A DNA stretch of 64,000 nucleotides from Vibrio syngnathi (GTDB lineage Bacteria; Pseudomonadota; Gammaproteobacteria; Enterobacterales; Vibrionaceae), in contig NZ_CP017916.1 of NCBI RefSeq assembly GCF_002119525.1, forward strand, positions 248,001 to 312,000, in the 5' to 3' direction. A model generated the notes under the pieces. It did not search any database. It was not told the DNA's origin and saw only the letters and a list, made by a program, of their open reading frames with translations. Position 1 is the stretch's first letter. Each line of letters starts with the position of its first letter. Of the stretch, positions 47,129 to 55,896 are shown piece by piece. Made by a program: the position numbers and the translations under genes.

Positions 47129-47998
47129 TTAGCCTATTTTCCCGGTTTCTATAAGTTGTTGCAGGATAGGCCTTACAATGAGTTCCATAGCAAAACTCAT
47201 CTTGCCGCCAGGTACTACAAGCGTGTTGTGGCGCGACATAAATGAGCCATCAATCATAGCCAGAAGATAAGGGAAATCGACGTTTTTGATGCCGCGTAAG
47301 CGTATAACAACGAAGCTTTCATCTAAACTTGGGATCCCTTTAGCATTGAGAGGGTTTGATGTGTCTACCGTTGGAACACGCTGGAAGTTGATGTGAGTAC
47401 GTGAAAACTGAGGAGTAATGTAGTTAAGGTAATCATCCATCGAGCGAACAATTGAGTCCATTACTGCTTCGCGAGAATGACCACGATCGCGTGTGTCACG
47501 AACGAACTTTTGGATCCATTCTAGGTTTACGATAGGCACCATGCCGATCAGCAAATCGACGTGTTGAGAAACATTGATGTCCCCATCTACCACACCGCCG
47601 TGTAGGCCTTCGTAAAACATCACATCGGAATTTTCAGGGATCTCTTGCCATGGTGTGAAGGTGCCTGGCATTTGATTATAAGGCACGGCTTCATCAAAGG
47701 TGTGTAGGTAGCTGCGGACTTTGCCCGTACCTTCATTACCGTATTGACGGAAGAACTCTTCTAATGCACCAAAATCGTTAGCTTGTGGGCCAAAGTAGCT
47801 GATGTGCTTACCTTGCTCGCGCGCCTTACGGATCTCGACGTCCATCTCTGGGCGAGTGAAGCGATGGAAACTATCCCCTTCAACCCAAGCAGCCTTTACG
47901 TCCATCATATTGAACATTTTGCGGAAGGCTTCTGAGGTGGTGGTGGTGCCGGCTCCAGATGAACCCGTCACCGCAATAATTGGATGTTTAGCGGACAT
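47129..47998 (-). CDS. prkB: Phosphoribulokinase-like protein
   Basis: P-loop kinase of the phosphoribulokinase/uridine kinase family; its role in heterotrophs is unknown since no Rubisco is expected. 289 residues. Walker A AVTGSSGAGTTT (about 8-19), RFTRPEM and the long FYEGLHGG segment (about 127) are typical of the class I enzyme. Its place between crp and yheU is the same in E. coli. The ATG is preceded by CAAGGGTTG. Confidence 0.93.
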   Translation of the reverse strand: MSAKHPIIAVTGSSGAGTTTTSEAFRKMFNMMDVKAAWVEGDSFHRFTRPEMDVEIRKAREQGKHISYFGPQANDFGALEEFFRQYGNEGTGKVRSYLHTFDEAVPYNQMPGTFTPWQEIPENSDVMFYEGLHGGVVDGDINVSQHVDLLIGMVPIVNLEWIQKFVRDTRDRGHSREAVMDSIVRSMDDYLNYITPQFSRTHINFQRVPTVDTSNPLNAKGIPSLDESFVVIRLRGIKNVDFPYLLAMIDGSFMSRHNTLVVPGGKMSFAMELIVRPILQQLIETGKIG

Positions 47999-48075
47999 GA
48001 CAACCCTTGTCTTTTGAGTAACTTACTTGTTAGCAATCGTTTACCACTATAACACGGCTCCTTTATGAGCGCAGC

Positions 48076-48288
48076 CTAGAAGCGTTTTGTGACTTGAATA
48101 TCAACGGTTTCATGCAGCTCAGAAAACACGATACTCACTTCTCCTGAGGCTAATTGATGTTTCACTTGGTCAATTTTGTTTTGCAGTGAAACTTCTATGT
48201 CACCGTAGTCTGTACCTTCACGCAGCACGAATTCTTTAATGAGGTTTTCCAGTGTCTCTGGCGCAATGTCTTGCCATGGGATGATCAT
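48076..48288 (-). CDS. yheU: YheU family protein (UPF0270)
   Basis: 70-residue acidic protein of unknown function. [17 protein letters not shown] and EGTDYGD are the family signature. No membrane segment or signal. The order yheT-yheU-prkB is the same as in E. coli, where yheU lies directly next to yheT, so they may share a transcript. ATG follows AGAGAAG. Confidence 0.92.
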   Translation of the reverse strand: MIIPWQDIAPETLENLIKEFVLREGTDYGDIEVSLQNKIDQVKHQLASGEVSIVFSELHETVDIQVTKRF

Positions 48289-48402
48289 AAATACTTCTCT
48301 CTTTTATGTTCATGGATAGGTTTATTGATGTAGAAATGAATGAGCTTAGTAATATTCTCACTTCTATTTAATAAGGCTCGGACATTTTACTAAGGCTCGT
48401 CA

Positions 48403-49422
48403 TTATGCCGAATCTTGGATACTTTCATAGTAGGCGGGTAATGCTTCTTCTAACCAAAATCTTGGCTTGAGTGTGCTACCTGTAATGAACCCGACATGGC
48501 CACCTTTCTGAAACAGACGATAATCAATATTGTCTGGTAGTACGAACTTTGGAATCACATCATCAGTCATGAAAGGATCATCTTTGGCATGAATGATCTG
48601 AGTCGGCAGTTTGATCTTTTTGAGTTTAGGCAGTGCGGAGCATTGCGCATAATAATCTTGTGCGTTCTTGAAGCCGTGCAGAGGTGCAGTGATTCGTTCA
48701 TCAAACTCATATAGTTTGGTGATCTTCTTAATGGTTTTCGCTGTGATACCAAGCTTTTCCTGTAGCAAGTTAGCTTTTTTTAAGGCGTTTGATTTTAGAG
48801 AGTTGAGTAGATACTTTTTATAGAGCTTGGAAAAGCCCTGCTCAATGCGACTAGAACAACACGCTAAGTCAAAAGGTGCAGAAACTATCGTTGCCGCCGA
48901 AAGTAGAGGATCGTCCGCGTACTCAGCCAAATAGTTCGCCAACATGTTTCCACCTAAAGATATGCCAACCGCAACTTTGGGGTTGTTGGGGAACTGCGCG
49001 TGCAGATGTCTTAGGAAAAAGCGCGCATCTTCAACTTCACCGGAGTGATATGCTCGAGCCAAGCGATTCGGTTTTCCGCTGCATCCTCTAAAGTGCATCA
49101 TCACGGATAACCAACCATCTTTAGCAAAGGCATTCATCAGTCCGTTGGCGTAAGGGCTCTCAAAGCTACCTTCTAAACCGTGGAATAGAACGAATATCGG
49201 CTTGTTACTTAGTTTATCAGAGCTTGGATTGTCATTAGTCGAGTTGTCACCATCAGGCGATTCACTCCATGCAAGGTCTAGGAAATCGCCGTCGGGAGTT
49301 TCTAAGGTTTGCCAGTGAGGGTCAAACAGCGCCTGCTTTCTAATAAACCGTGGCACTAAGGTTTGTAAGTGCGGATTAGATAGACCGGCCGCTGCGGTAA
49401 ATATTGTCATAAAACAGTCCAT
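48403..49422 (-). CDS. yheT: Alpha/beta hydrolase YheT
   Basis: Predicted esterase of the ABHD/YheT family; substrate unknown. About 339 residues. The nucleophile elbow is GISLGGNML (Ser near residue 160), the acid is in HAKDDPF and the histidine in GGHVGF (near 320). NPHLQTLVPR at the N-terminus is the family signature. The frame is open to a GTG at 49473, but that has no ribosome site; ATG 49422 follows AAAAGAAG and is preferred, with a further ATG at 49410 possible. Not resolved by sequence alone. Confidence 0.88.
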   Translation of the reverse strand: MDCFMTIFTAAAGLSNPHLQTLVPRFIRKQALFDPHWQTLETPDGDFLDLAWSESPDGDNSTNDNPSSDKLSNKPIFVLFHGLEGSFESPYANGLMNAFAKDGWLSVMMHFRGCSGKPNRLARAYHSGEVEDARFFLRHLHAQFPNNPKVAVGISLGGNMLANYLAEYADDPLLSAATIVSAPFDLACCSSRIEQGFSKLYKKYLLNSLKSNALKKANLLQEKLGITAKTIKKITKLYEFDERITAPLHGFKNAQDYYAQCSALPKLKKIKLPTQIIHAKDDPFMTDDVIPKFVLPDNIDYRLFQKGGHVGFITGSTLKPRFWLEEALPAYYESIQDSA

Positions 49423-49680
49423 GCTTCTTTTATGGGCTTTGATAAGGTGTTGAGCTTGTAGTGAAAGGCCCACGTTTTTATTTGAGCTTGGTTGATTCTC
49501 GTCATAAGCGCAAGAGTTTCACTTATATAGGTTACAAAACAGGTTGTGGGTAACTGGTTGAGTATTATAGAGGTTAAGCTCTATATCTTGCTAATAATCG
49601 AGTCACCATCGCGTGAGCACGAAGAGCGATAGTCCCAAGTAAGCTTGGAGCTTGATTGAATAAAAGGAAAAGGGAATGCG

Positions 49681-50151
49681 TTAGGGCTGTGGTGCTGGTT
49701 CAGAAAAAGCGGCGTAGAGATTTTCCGCCCCTAATAAACGACAGTACTGTAAAGCGAGCGGTGATTGTTGGTTCGCAGTAAGTTGAAGAGACTTAATGCA
49801 ATCAACGAGATCTGATTGCTGTTGCTTCTCTAGTTGCAGCTCAAATTGTAAGGCTTCACGGTAGAGTGAATCAACAACGTGTGCTTTGAGGTGTTTACGC
49901 AGCTCTCGATAACTATGAAGCAAGGTTTCAGAGCGGCTTAAGCATTGTTGAACCTTGTGCCACTCTTCCTCAGCAAAAGAGAGTTGCTGCTCATCAAGCC
50001 ATTTGAGAAGCAGCAGTAGATTGACGTTACCATGGAATTGGTTTTGCAAAGCTAAGCACGCATCCTTAACACCGCGCACACTGTAATACTGAAGGCTAAA
50101 TTGCCATAGTCGTTCCAGTGTTAGTGATATTGGGGCGTGCTCTGGGCTCAT
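49681..50151 (-). CDS. TIGR02444 family protein
   Basis: 156 residues, helical, acidic and soluble. LWQFSLQYYSVRGVKDACLALQ at the start is characteristic of the TIGR02444 (DUF2390) family, function unknown. Its ATG overlaps the stop of the ABC-F gene by 4 bp (50148-50151), so the two are translationally coupled. In other gammaproteobacteria this family also sits next to yheS-type genes. There is no catalytic motif that I recognise. Confidence 0.85.
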   Translation of the reverse strand: MSPEHAPISLTLERLWQFSLQYYSVRGVKDACLALQNQFHGNVNLLLLLKWLDEQQLSFAEEEWHKVQQCLSRSETLLHSYRELRKHLKAHVVDSLYREALQFELQLEKQQQSDLVDCIKSLQLTANQQSPLALQYCRLLGAENLYAAFSEPAPQP

Positions 50152-52070
50152 AAGCTATCCATATCCAGTTCCATCTGATCAAGCTCTTCTTGAGTGGACA
50201 TCCAATCCATTTCAACTTCTTCTAGCTGTGACTTACTGCTCGCTTGGAGAGCGAGTACTTTATTCAGTTTAGCCTTATTTTCAGCTTCATACAGTGAAGT
50301 GTCGGATAATTCTTGCTCAGCTTCTTCGAGAGATAGCGTCAGCTTATCCATTTGCTTTTCAAATTGAGTTAGCTTTTTACGCAGTGGTGCCGTCAGTTTA
50401 CGGAACTCGGCTTCTTTACGTTTTTGCTCTTTTTTCGCTGCTGCACTGTTGGCGCTGTCTTTTGCTGGTGCCAATGCTTGTGCTTCTTTGCGCTCAACTT
50501 TCTGTTGTTCGGTTAGCCACTTGTAGTAATCGCTTAGGTCACCATCAAACGGTGCAACTTGACGGTCGTGTACAAGGTATAAATCATCCGTAGTGGCACG
50601 AAGTAGGTAACGGTCGTGCGATACGATAACCATCGCGCCTTCAAACGTCTGCAACGCAAACGTCAGCGCCTGACGCATGTCGAGATCCAAGTGGTTAGTT
50701 GGTTCATCGAGTAGCAACAGGTTTGGTTTTTGCCATACCAGTAGCGCTAATACCAAACGTGCTTTTTCACCACCAGAGAATGGTGCAACCTTGTCGAGGG
50801 CTTTTTCACCTTGGAAGCCAAAGCTACCTAAGTAGTCACGCAGTTGTTGCTCTGTGTGTTTAGGGGCAATCTGCATCATGTGTTGCAGCGGTGTTTCTTC
50901 TGGGTGCAGCGTCTCTAATTGGTGCTGAGCAAAGTAACCCATTTTAACGCCTTGCGAATAGCTCAGCTCTCCACCTTGCTGTTTCAGTTCGCCTGAAAGC
51001 AGTTTAATCAGCGTTGATTTACCTGCACCGTTTCGACCCAGTAGGCCGATACGACTGCCCGGTACTAGATTCAAGCGAATCTTTTCTAGAATCAGGTTGT
51101 CATCGTAGCCCGCTGATACTTCATCCATCATCATGATTGGGTTCGGCAGCGCGTCTGGTTCTCTAAACTCAAAGCTGAATGGGTTATCAAACTGAGCGGG
51201 CAGCACTTGTTCCATTTTCTCCAGCGCTTTAATACGGCTTTGCGCTTGGCGAGCCTTTGAGGCTTTATAACGGAAACGGTCAATGTAACTCTGCATGTGA
51301 GACATCTGTTTCTGCTGCTTTTGGTACATCGCTTGTTGCAGAATTAGCTTTTGCGCTCGTTGGGTTTCGAACGATGAGTAGTTACCCGTGTACTCATTGA
51401 GCTGTTGATTTTCAACGTGCACGATGCGGTTGACGATAGGATCTAAGAAGTCTCTATCGTGCGAGATAAGCACTAGCGTTCCTGGGTAGCTTTGTAACCA
51501 ACGTTCTAGCCACATTACTGCGTCTAAATCCAAGTGGTTGGTAGGTTCATCGAGTAGCAGTAGGTCACTGCGACACAGTAGGGCTTGCGCTAGGTTCAAA
51601 CGCATACGCCAACCACCCGAGAACTGGGTTAGGTTCCATGTCATTTGTTCTTGGCGAAATCCTAGGCCATCCAATAACTCGGCAGCACGTGCTTTGATGC
51701 TGTAACCACCAATGGTTTCAATCTTGCCGTGGATCTCTGCGACCAATGTACCGTTGTCGGCTTGTTCGGCTTTCTCAAGTTGATCTTCAAGGCCACGGTA
51801 TTCACGGTCGCCATCAATTACGTATTCAATGGCTGTTCTTTCTAATGCAGGTGTTTCTTGAGCAACCCAAGCCATTTCCCAGTGAGCGGGTTTACTGAAT
51901 GAACCGGCATCAATCGATAGCTCGTCTTTAATTAAGGCGAACAGCGTAGATTTACCACAGCCATTTTTACCAACCAAGCCAATCTTGTCGCCAGGCTGAA
52001 AAGTGGCAGACGCTTGGTCGAGGAGTGGCTTACCGCCGCGTAGCAATTGAATATCAGAGAAAGTAATCAT
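50148..52070 (-). CDS. yheS: ABC-F ATPase YheS
   Basis: Cytoplasmic ABC-F protein thought to act on the ribosome exit site during translation. 640 residues (E. coli about 637). Two ATP-binding cassettes: Walker A GLVGKNGCGKST and GLLGRNGAGKST, signatures FSGGW and FSGGE, and two LLLLDEPTNHLD Walker B motifs. The linker between the cassettes (about 245-320) and a charged coiled coil at the C-terminus (about 540-640) are typical. The frame extends 27 codons upstream but ATG 52070, MITFSDIQLLRGG, is the family start. Confidence 0.95.
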   Translation of the reverse strand: MITFSDIQLLRGGKPLLDQASATFQPGDKIGLVGKNGCGKSTLFALIKDELSIDAGSFSKPAHWEMAWVAQETPALERTAIEYVIDGDREYRGLEDQLEKAEQADNGTLVAEIHGKIETIGGYSIKARAAELLDGLGFRQEQMTWNLTQFSGGWRMRLNLAQALLCRSDLLLLDEPTNHLDLDAVMWLERWLQSYPGTLVLISHDRDFLDPIVNRIVHVENQQLNEYTGNYSSFETQRAQKLILQQAMYQKQQKQMSHMQSYIDRFRYKASKARQAQSRIKALEKMEQVLPAQFDNPFSFEFREPDALPNPIMMMDEVSAGYDDNLILEKIRLNLVPGSRIGLLGRNGAGKSTLIKLLSGELKQQGGELSYSQGVKMGYFAQHQLETLHPEETPLQHMMQIAPKHTEQQLRDYLGSFGFQGEKALDKVAPFSGGEKARLVLALLVWQKPNLLLLDEPTNHLDLDMRQALTFALQTFEGAMVIVSHDRYLLRATTDDLYLVHDRQVAPFDGDLSDYYKWLTEQQKVERKEAQALAPAKDSANSAAAKKEQKRKEAEFRKLTAPLRKKLTQFEKQMDKLTLSLEEAEQELSDTSLYEAENKAKLNKVLALQASSKSQLEEVEMDWMSTQEELDQMELDMDSL

Positions 52071-52222
52071 AATTGAAATAGCATAGAAATTAGAGGTGAA
52101 CAGACGCCTGCATAGTAGGCTGAAACCAGATAAAAGTCGATCACAATGCAATTTGCGTTATGATGCCAATAACATATTAGTAACTTTTGCTTAAATTCTT
52201 GTGGCCTTGCCACCGTTTAGCC

Positions 52223-52247
52223 TTCAAAGGAATGTTTCAAAGGAATG
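52223..52247 (+). repeat. Duplicated ribosome site and ATG before kefG
   Basis: TTCAAAGGAATG occurs at 52223-52234 and 52236-52247. The second ATG (52245) starts kefG. The first ATG (52232) opens a six-codon reading frame whose stop TAA (52250-52252) overlaps the kefG start. Confidence 0.75.
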
Positions 52248-52829
52248 AGTAATACTCCCTCGACAGACAACCCCGTGCCAAAGGTGCTGGTCATCTATGC
52301 GCACCCAGAGCCGCAAACCTCAATCGCTAACCAGATCATGGTTAAAAAGATCGAGTCGCTTGGGAATGTCAAAGTCCACGATCTCTACGCCATCTATCCT
52401 GACTTCTTTATTGATGTGCCTTCTGAGCATGCATTGCTGCTTGAATATGATGTGATCGTGTTCCAACACCCTTTGTTTATGTATTCCTGTCCTTCGTTGT
52501 TGAAAGAGTGGTTTGATCGCGTGTTAGGCAAGGGTTTTGCCTTTGGTGAGCAAAGTGCGCTTAAAGGTAAACACTGGCGCAGTGTGATTACTACCGGTGG
52601 TAAAGGAGAGGCATTTGGAGAGGCAGGCTATAATAAATATCCATTACAAGAGATTTTGCAGCCATTCGAGTTAACCGCCGCTTTGTGTCAGATGCACTGG
52701 ATGTCACCTTTAGTTCTACACTGGGCAAGAAACGTCTCGGATATGACGCGTTACCAACACGCGGAAGCGTATCGAAATTGGCTGCGAGACCCGCTACAAG
52801 ATATAGGAGCAGATGATGGCTCTGACTAA
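52245..52829 (+). CDS. kefG: KefG ancillary protein of the KefB potassium efflux system
   Basis: Flavodoxin-like NAD(P)H quinone-reductase family protein that binds and activates the KefB channel. 194 residues. IYAHPEPQTSIAN (about 16-28, FMN-binding), FQHPLFMYSCPSLLKEWFDRV (about 71-91) and TTGGKGEAFG (about 125) are family motifs. It overlaps kefB by 14 bp, so the two are made together. An N-terminal extension of about 10 residues before KVLVIYAHP is slightly long. Confidence 0.93.
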   Translation: MSNTPSTDNPVPKVLVIYAHPEPQTSIANQIMVKKIESLGNVKVHDLYAIYPDFFIDVPSEHALLLEYDVIVFQHPLFMYSCPSLLKEWFDRVLGKGFAFGEQSALKGKHWRSVITTGGKGEAFGEAGYNKYPLQEILQPFELTAALCQMHWMSPLVLHWARNVSDMTRYQHAEAYRNWLRDPLQDIGADDGSD

Positions 52830-54612
52830 CGATTTTCTACAAAGTAGCGTTATATTTTTAGCCGCTGCTGTGGTTGCGGTTCCTATCGCACAGCGCGCGG
52901 GATTAGGTTCGGTACTCGGTTACTTATTAGCGGGTGTGGCGATTGGCCCATGGGGACTTGGTTTAATCAGTGATGTAGAGGCGATTCTACACTTCTCCGA
53001 ATTCGGGGTGGTACTGCTGCTCTTCTTGATTGGTCTCGAACTTAACCCGAAAAAGCTGTGGCAGATGCGAGCCCCTATTCTCGGACTCGGTGGCGCGCAA
53101 GTGCTGATCACCACCCTGATTATTACCGCCATCGCGTGCATGTTTGGTTTAACTTGGCAAACTAGCTTAGTCATCGGCATGGGTTTAGCTTTGTCTTCGA
53201 CCGCTATTGCGTTGCGTGTTATTGAAGAGCGAGAGCTTGGTGGCAAAGAAGCAGGGCAGTCAGGTTTTGCGGTATTACTTTTCCAAGATATAGCAGTAAT
53301 CCCTATGTTGGCGATGCTGCCTCTGCTTGCGGGTAATACCGGTGGCAGTTGGGCGGACATGTTATGGATGCTAGGCGGTGTTATAGGCTTACTTGTTGGT
53401 GGCCACTTCTTGTTGAGACCACTGTTCCGCTACGTGGTCATGAGCGGTGTGCGTGAATTGTTCACGGTCGCGGCGCTGTTATTGGTGATTGGTATTGCTG
53501 TCATCATGCAGCAGATTGGTTTGTCGATGGCATTAGGTACTTTCTTGGCAGGCGTGCTTCTGGCTGAGAGTGAATATCGCCACGAGTTAGAAATCGCAAT
53601 CGACCCATTTAAAGGGTTACTGCTTGGCTTATTCTTTATCTCGGTTGGTATGGCGGTGAACTTAGGTTTACTGGCAGAAAGTCCATTCGCAATATTGATT
53701 GCGGTGTCGTCTCTGGTCGTATTGAAAGGATTAGTGCTGTATGCACTCGCTCGTATCTTTGGCACTCAAGCTAAAGCGCGCAGCCGAATGGCGATGATTC
53801 TCAGCCAAGGTGGTGAGTTTGCCTTTGTTATTTTTACCGCGGCGAGTGCACAAGGCATCTTAAGCGGCGACCAAGTGTCGTTCTTACTGGTGGTCGTGAG
53901 CCTTTCTATGGTGACCACGCCATTGATGCTTAAGCTGCAAGACCGATTTTTTGCTCGTCAACTTAACCAAATCAGTGAAAGCGCGATGTCTTCGGATGTG
54001 GTTGATCGCAGCCCTCGAGTGATTATTGCGGGCTTTGGTCGTTTCGGTCAGATCATTGGTCGCTTGATGTATGCCAACAAGATTCGTATTACCGTCCTTG
54101 AAAGTGATGCCAGCCAAATCCATATCCTAAGAAAATTCGGCTACAAAGTGTTTTACGGAGATTCCACTCATCTAGAGCTGTTGCGGGCAGCCGGTGCAGA
54201 CAAGGCGGAAGCCATCGTGTTGTGTACTGACTCTCCTGATGAAATCATGAAAACCGTCGATTTGTGTAAGCAGCACTTTCCACGCTTAAAGATCTTAGCG
54301 CGTGCTCGAAGCCGTGTTGAAGCGTATCAATTACTTAACCACGGTGTGAGTAACTACTCGCGCGAAACCTTCCTTGGGGCACTGGATTTAGGTCGTCAAA
54401 CATTGACCGAACTTGGAATGCACCCATATAAAGCGAAGCGAGCAGAAGCACACTTTAGGAAATTGGATAATGGTATGCTCAAAGAGTTACTTCCTCAGCA
54501 TAATGAAGATGCTGAGTTGGCCCAACGAGCAAAAGAGGCTCGTAAAGAACTCGAAGAGATTTTTGGACACGAGATGGAAAACGATCACCAGTCTCGAAAT
54601 TATTGGCAATAG
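52816..54612 (+). CDS. kefB: Glutathione-regulated potassium efflux protein KefB
   Basis: Potassium/proton antiporter of the CPA2 family, opened by glutathione adducts to protect against electrophiles. 598 residues: about 12 membrane helices (to about residue 380; LLLFLIGLELNP near 70 and FLAGVLLAESEYRHELE near 240), then an RCK/KTN domain with the NAD motif IIAGFGRFGQ (about 398), as needed for glutathione control. Two ATGs in tandem; 52816 has AGGAG at better spacing than 52813. Functions with KefG. Its stop begins a degenerate repeat. Confidence 0.95.
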   Translation: MALTNDFLQSSVIFLAAAVVAVPIAQRAGLGSVLGYLLAGVAIGPWGLGLISDVEAILHFSEFGVVLLLFLIGLELNPKKLWQMRAPILGLGGAQVLITTLIITAIACMFGLTWQTSLVIGMGLALSSTAIALRVIEERELGGKEAGQSGFAVLLFQDIAVIPMLAMLPLLAGNTGGSWADMLWMLGGVIGLLVGGHFLLRPLFRYVVMSGVRELFTVAALLLVIGIAVIMQQIGLSMALGTFLAGVLLAESEYRHELEIAIDPFKGLLLGLFFISVGMAVNLGLLAESPFAILIAVSSLVVLKGLVLYALARIFGTQAKARSRMAMILSQGGEFAFVIFTAASAQGILSGDQVSFLLVVVSLSMVTTPLMLKLQDRFFARQLNQISESAMSSDVVDRSPRVIIAGFGRFGQIIGRLMYANKIRITVLESDASQIHILRKFGYKVFYGDSTHLELLRAAGADKAEAIVLCTDSPDEIMKTVDLCKQHFPRLKILARARSRVEAYQLLNHGVSNYSRETFLGALDLGRQTLTELGMHPYKAKRAEAHFRKLDNGMLKELLPQHNEDAELAQRAKEARKELEEIFGHEMENDHQSRNYWQ

Positions 54613-54668
54613 CTTGAAGTGATAACTAATGCTTGAACTATAGAAATATAGCTTGAGCATAGAAATAA
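54610..54668. repeat. Degenerate 19-20 bp tandem repeat starting at the kefB stop
   Basis: Units at 54610-54629, 54630-54648 and 54649-54668 share GCTTGA and, for the last two, ATAGAAATA. The first unit starts with the kefB stop codon TAG. Confidence 0.6.
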
Positions 54669-54769
54669 CAGTCTAGATAACTAATCTAATAATAAACGTG
54701 GTCTCTGCTTTGCCTTTAATAGAGCTAGAGCGAAAGAACTGCGAATCCAGAGTAGTAAAGGATATCAAC

Positions 54770-54970
54770 GTGAAACAGAAAAAACGCTTTATCGCAGGGG
54801 CGAGCTGCCCAAGCTGCAAGACTCAAGACACACTCCGCTGGTGGGTTGAAAACAATATCGAGCTGGTGGAATGTGTCGATTGCGACTTCACAGAACAGCG
54901 TAAACCGAAAACTGTAGAGAAATCTGAACACGCGAATCAAGAAATGATCGGTATTTTTAAGCCAGAATGA
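54770..54970 (+). CDS. yheV: YheV family putative zinc ribbon protein
   Basis: 66 residues with two CxxC pairs, CPSC (about 12-15) and CVDC (about 32-35), the KRFIAGASCP start and the IGIFKPE end typical of YheV (DUF2387). Probably binds one zinc; function unknown. The frame is open from 54698, but the likely start is GTG 54770 with AAGGA seven bases before it, which gives the family N-terminus. Neighbours kefB and slyD are the same in E. coli. Confidence 0.85.
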   Translation: MKQKKRFIAGASCPSCKTQDTLRWWVENNIELVECVDCDFTEQRKPKTVEKSEHANQEMIGIFKPE

Positions 54971-55064
54971 TTGAGTTTCGTCAATTGATCCCCATAATAT
55001 CCCGGTACAGAATTTTTCCTAAGCTCAACTGTTCGAGCTTAGTCCAAACCTCCTTGGAGCTCTC

Positions 55065-55661
55065 ATGAAAATTGAAAAGAACGTAGTAGTTAGTGTTGCA
55101 TATCAAGTGAAACTTGAAGATGGCGTAGTAGTTGACCAATCAACTGCAGAAGCTCCACTAGATTACCTTCACGGTCACAACAACCTAATTACAGGTCTTG
55201 AAAAAGAGCTTGAAGGCAAAGTAGCTGGCGATAAGTTCTCAGCAACTGTTACTCCAGAAGACGCTTACGGCGAGCACAACGATGACTTAGTTCAACGTGT
55301 TCCTGCAGACGTATTCCAAGGTGTTGAACAAATCGAAGTTGGCATGCGTTTCCTAGCGGATACTGACCAAGGTCCAATCCCAGTTGAAGTTACTGAAGTA
55401 GATGGCGACGAAGTTGTTGTTGACGGTAACCACATGCTAGCTGGCCAAACTCTAACGTTTGACGTTGAAGTTGTAGCGGTTCGTGAAGCGACTGAAGAAG
55501 AAGTTCAACACGGCCACGTACACCAAGAAGGCGGCTGTGGCGGTCACGACCACGATCATGATCATGATCACGAAGGTGGTTGCTGTGGTGGCGAAGGCCA
55601 TGACCACGCTGAAGAGAAAAAAGACGGCTGCTGCGGCGGCGGTAGCTGTGGTTCTCACTAA
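55065..55661 (+). CDS. slyD: FKBP-type prolyl isomerase and metallochaperone SlyD
   Basis: Cytoplasmic chaperone and prolyl isomerase that also delivers nickel to hydrogenase. 198 residues. FKBP domain interrupted by the insert-in-flap domain (about 70-120), with YLHGHNNLITGLEKEL. From about residue 148 to the end is a metal-binding tail rich in His, Asp, Cys and Gly, with alternating His-Asp pairs and repeated CCGG-type motifs. Strong AAGGAG-like site (CCTTGGAGC) before ATG. It is at the usual position between yheV and slyX. Confidence 0.96.
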   Translation: MKIEKNVVVSVAYQVKLEDGVVVDQSTAEAPLDYLHGHNNLITGLEKELEGKVAGDKFSATVTPEDAYGEHNDDLVQRVPADVFQGVEQIEVGMRFLADTDQGPIPVEVTEVDGDEVVVDGNHMLAGQTLTFDVEVVAVREATEEEVQHGHVHQEGGCGGHDHDHDHDHEGGCCGGEGHDHAEEKKDGCCGGGSCGSH

Positions 55662-55693
55662 TACCGAACTAACGGTTTAGTTAAAGAATATTG

Positions 55694-55718
55694 AAAGCCT
55701 CCCTTGTGGAGGTTTTTT
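55694..55718 (+). terminator. Terminator after slyD
   Basis: CCTCC and GGAGG (55698-55712) around CTTGT, followed by TTTTTT. Confidence 0.8.
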
Positions 55719-55765
55719 CGTTTAAGGAGTCTCGCTTTTTGAGCTGACTTTTAATCTAGCGAACT

Positions 55766-55810
55766 AAGTGCCTGCAAATCTAAGTGTCCGCAAATCTAAG
55801 CATTCGTAAA
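55766..55810. repeat. Degenerate 16-bp tandem repeat after slyD
   Basis: AAGTGCCTGCAAATCT (55766-55781), AAGTGTCCGCAAATCT (55782-55797, 14/16) and a decayed third copy starting AAGCATTCGTAAA. It lies between the slyD terminator and the next gene. Confidence 0.7.
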
Positions 55811-55896
55811 AAGTTTGGTTTTCGCTATCAGACATCAAACCATGGATGTGGTATTGATAGCACAACATTATAAGACGACGTCAGTGGAGAGTTCGC

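Noticed and set aside
48371..48397. Direct repeat TAAGGCTCG upstream of yheU
   Set aside because: Only two 9-bp copies in a short gap; too weak to claim as a feature.
55554..55571. Three GATC sites 6 bp apart in slyD
   Set aside because: They follow from the alternating His-Asp codons (GATCAT) in the metal-binding tail, so a Dam-linked role is not needed.
55452..55658. 68-codon ORF antisense to the slyD tail
   Set aside because: A shadow of the His/Asp/Cys repeats of SlyD; low-complexity Ala/Val/Ile protein.
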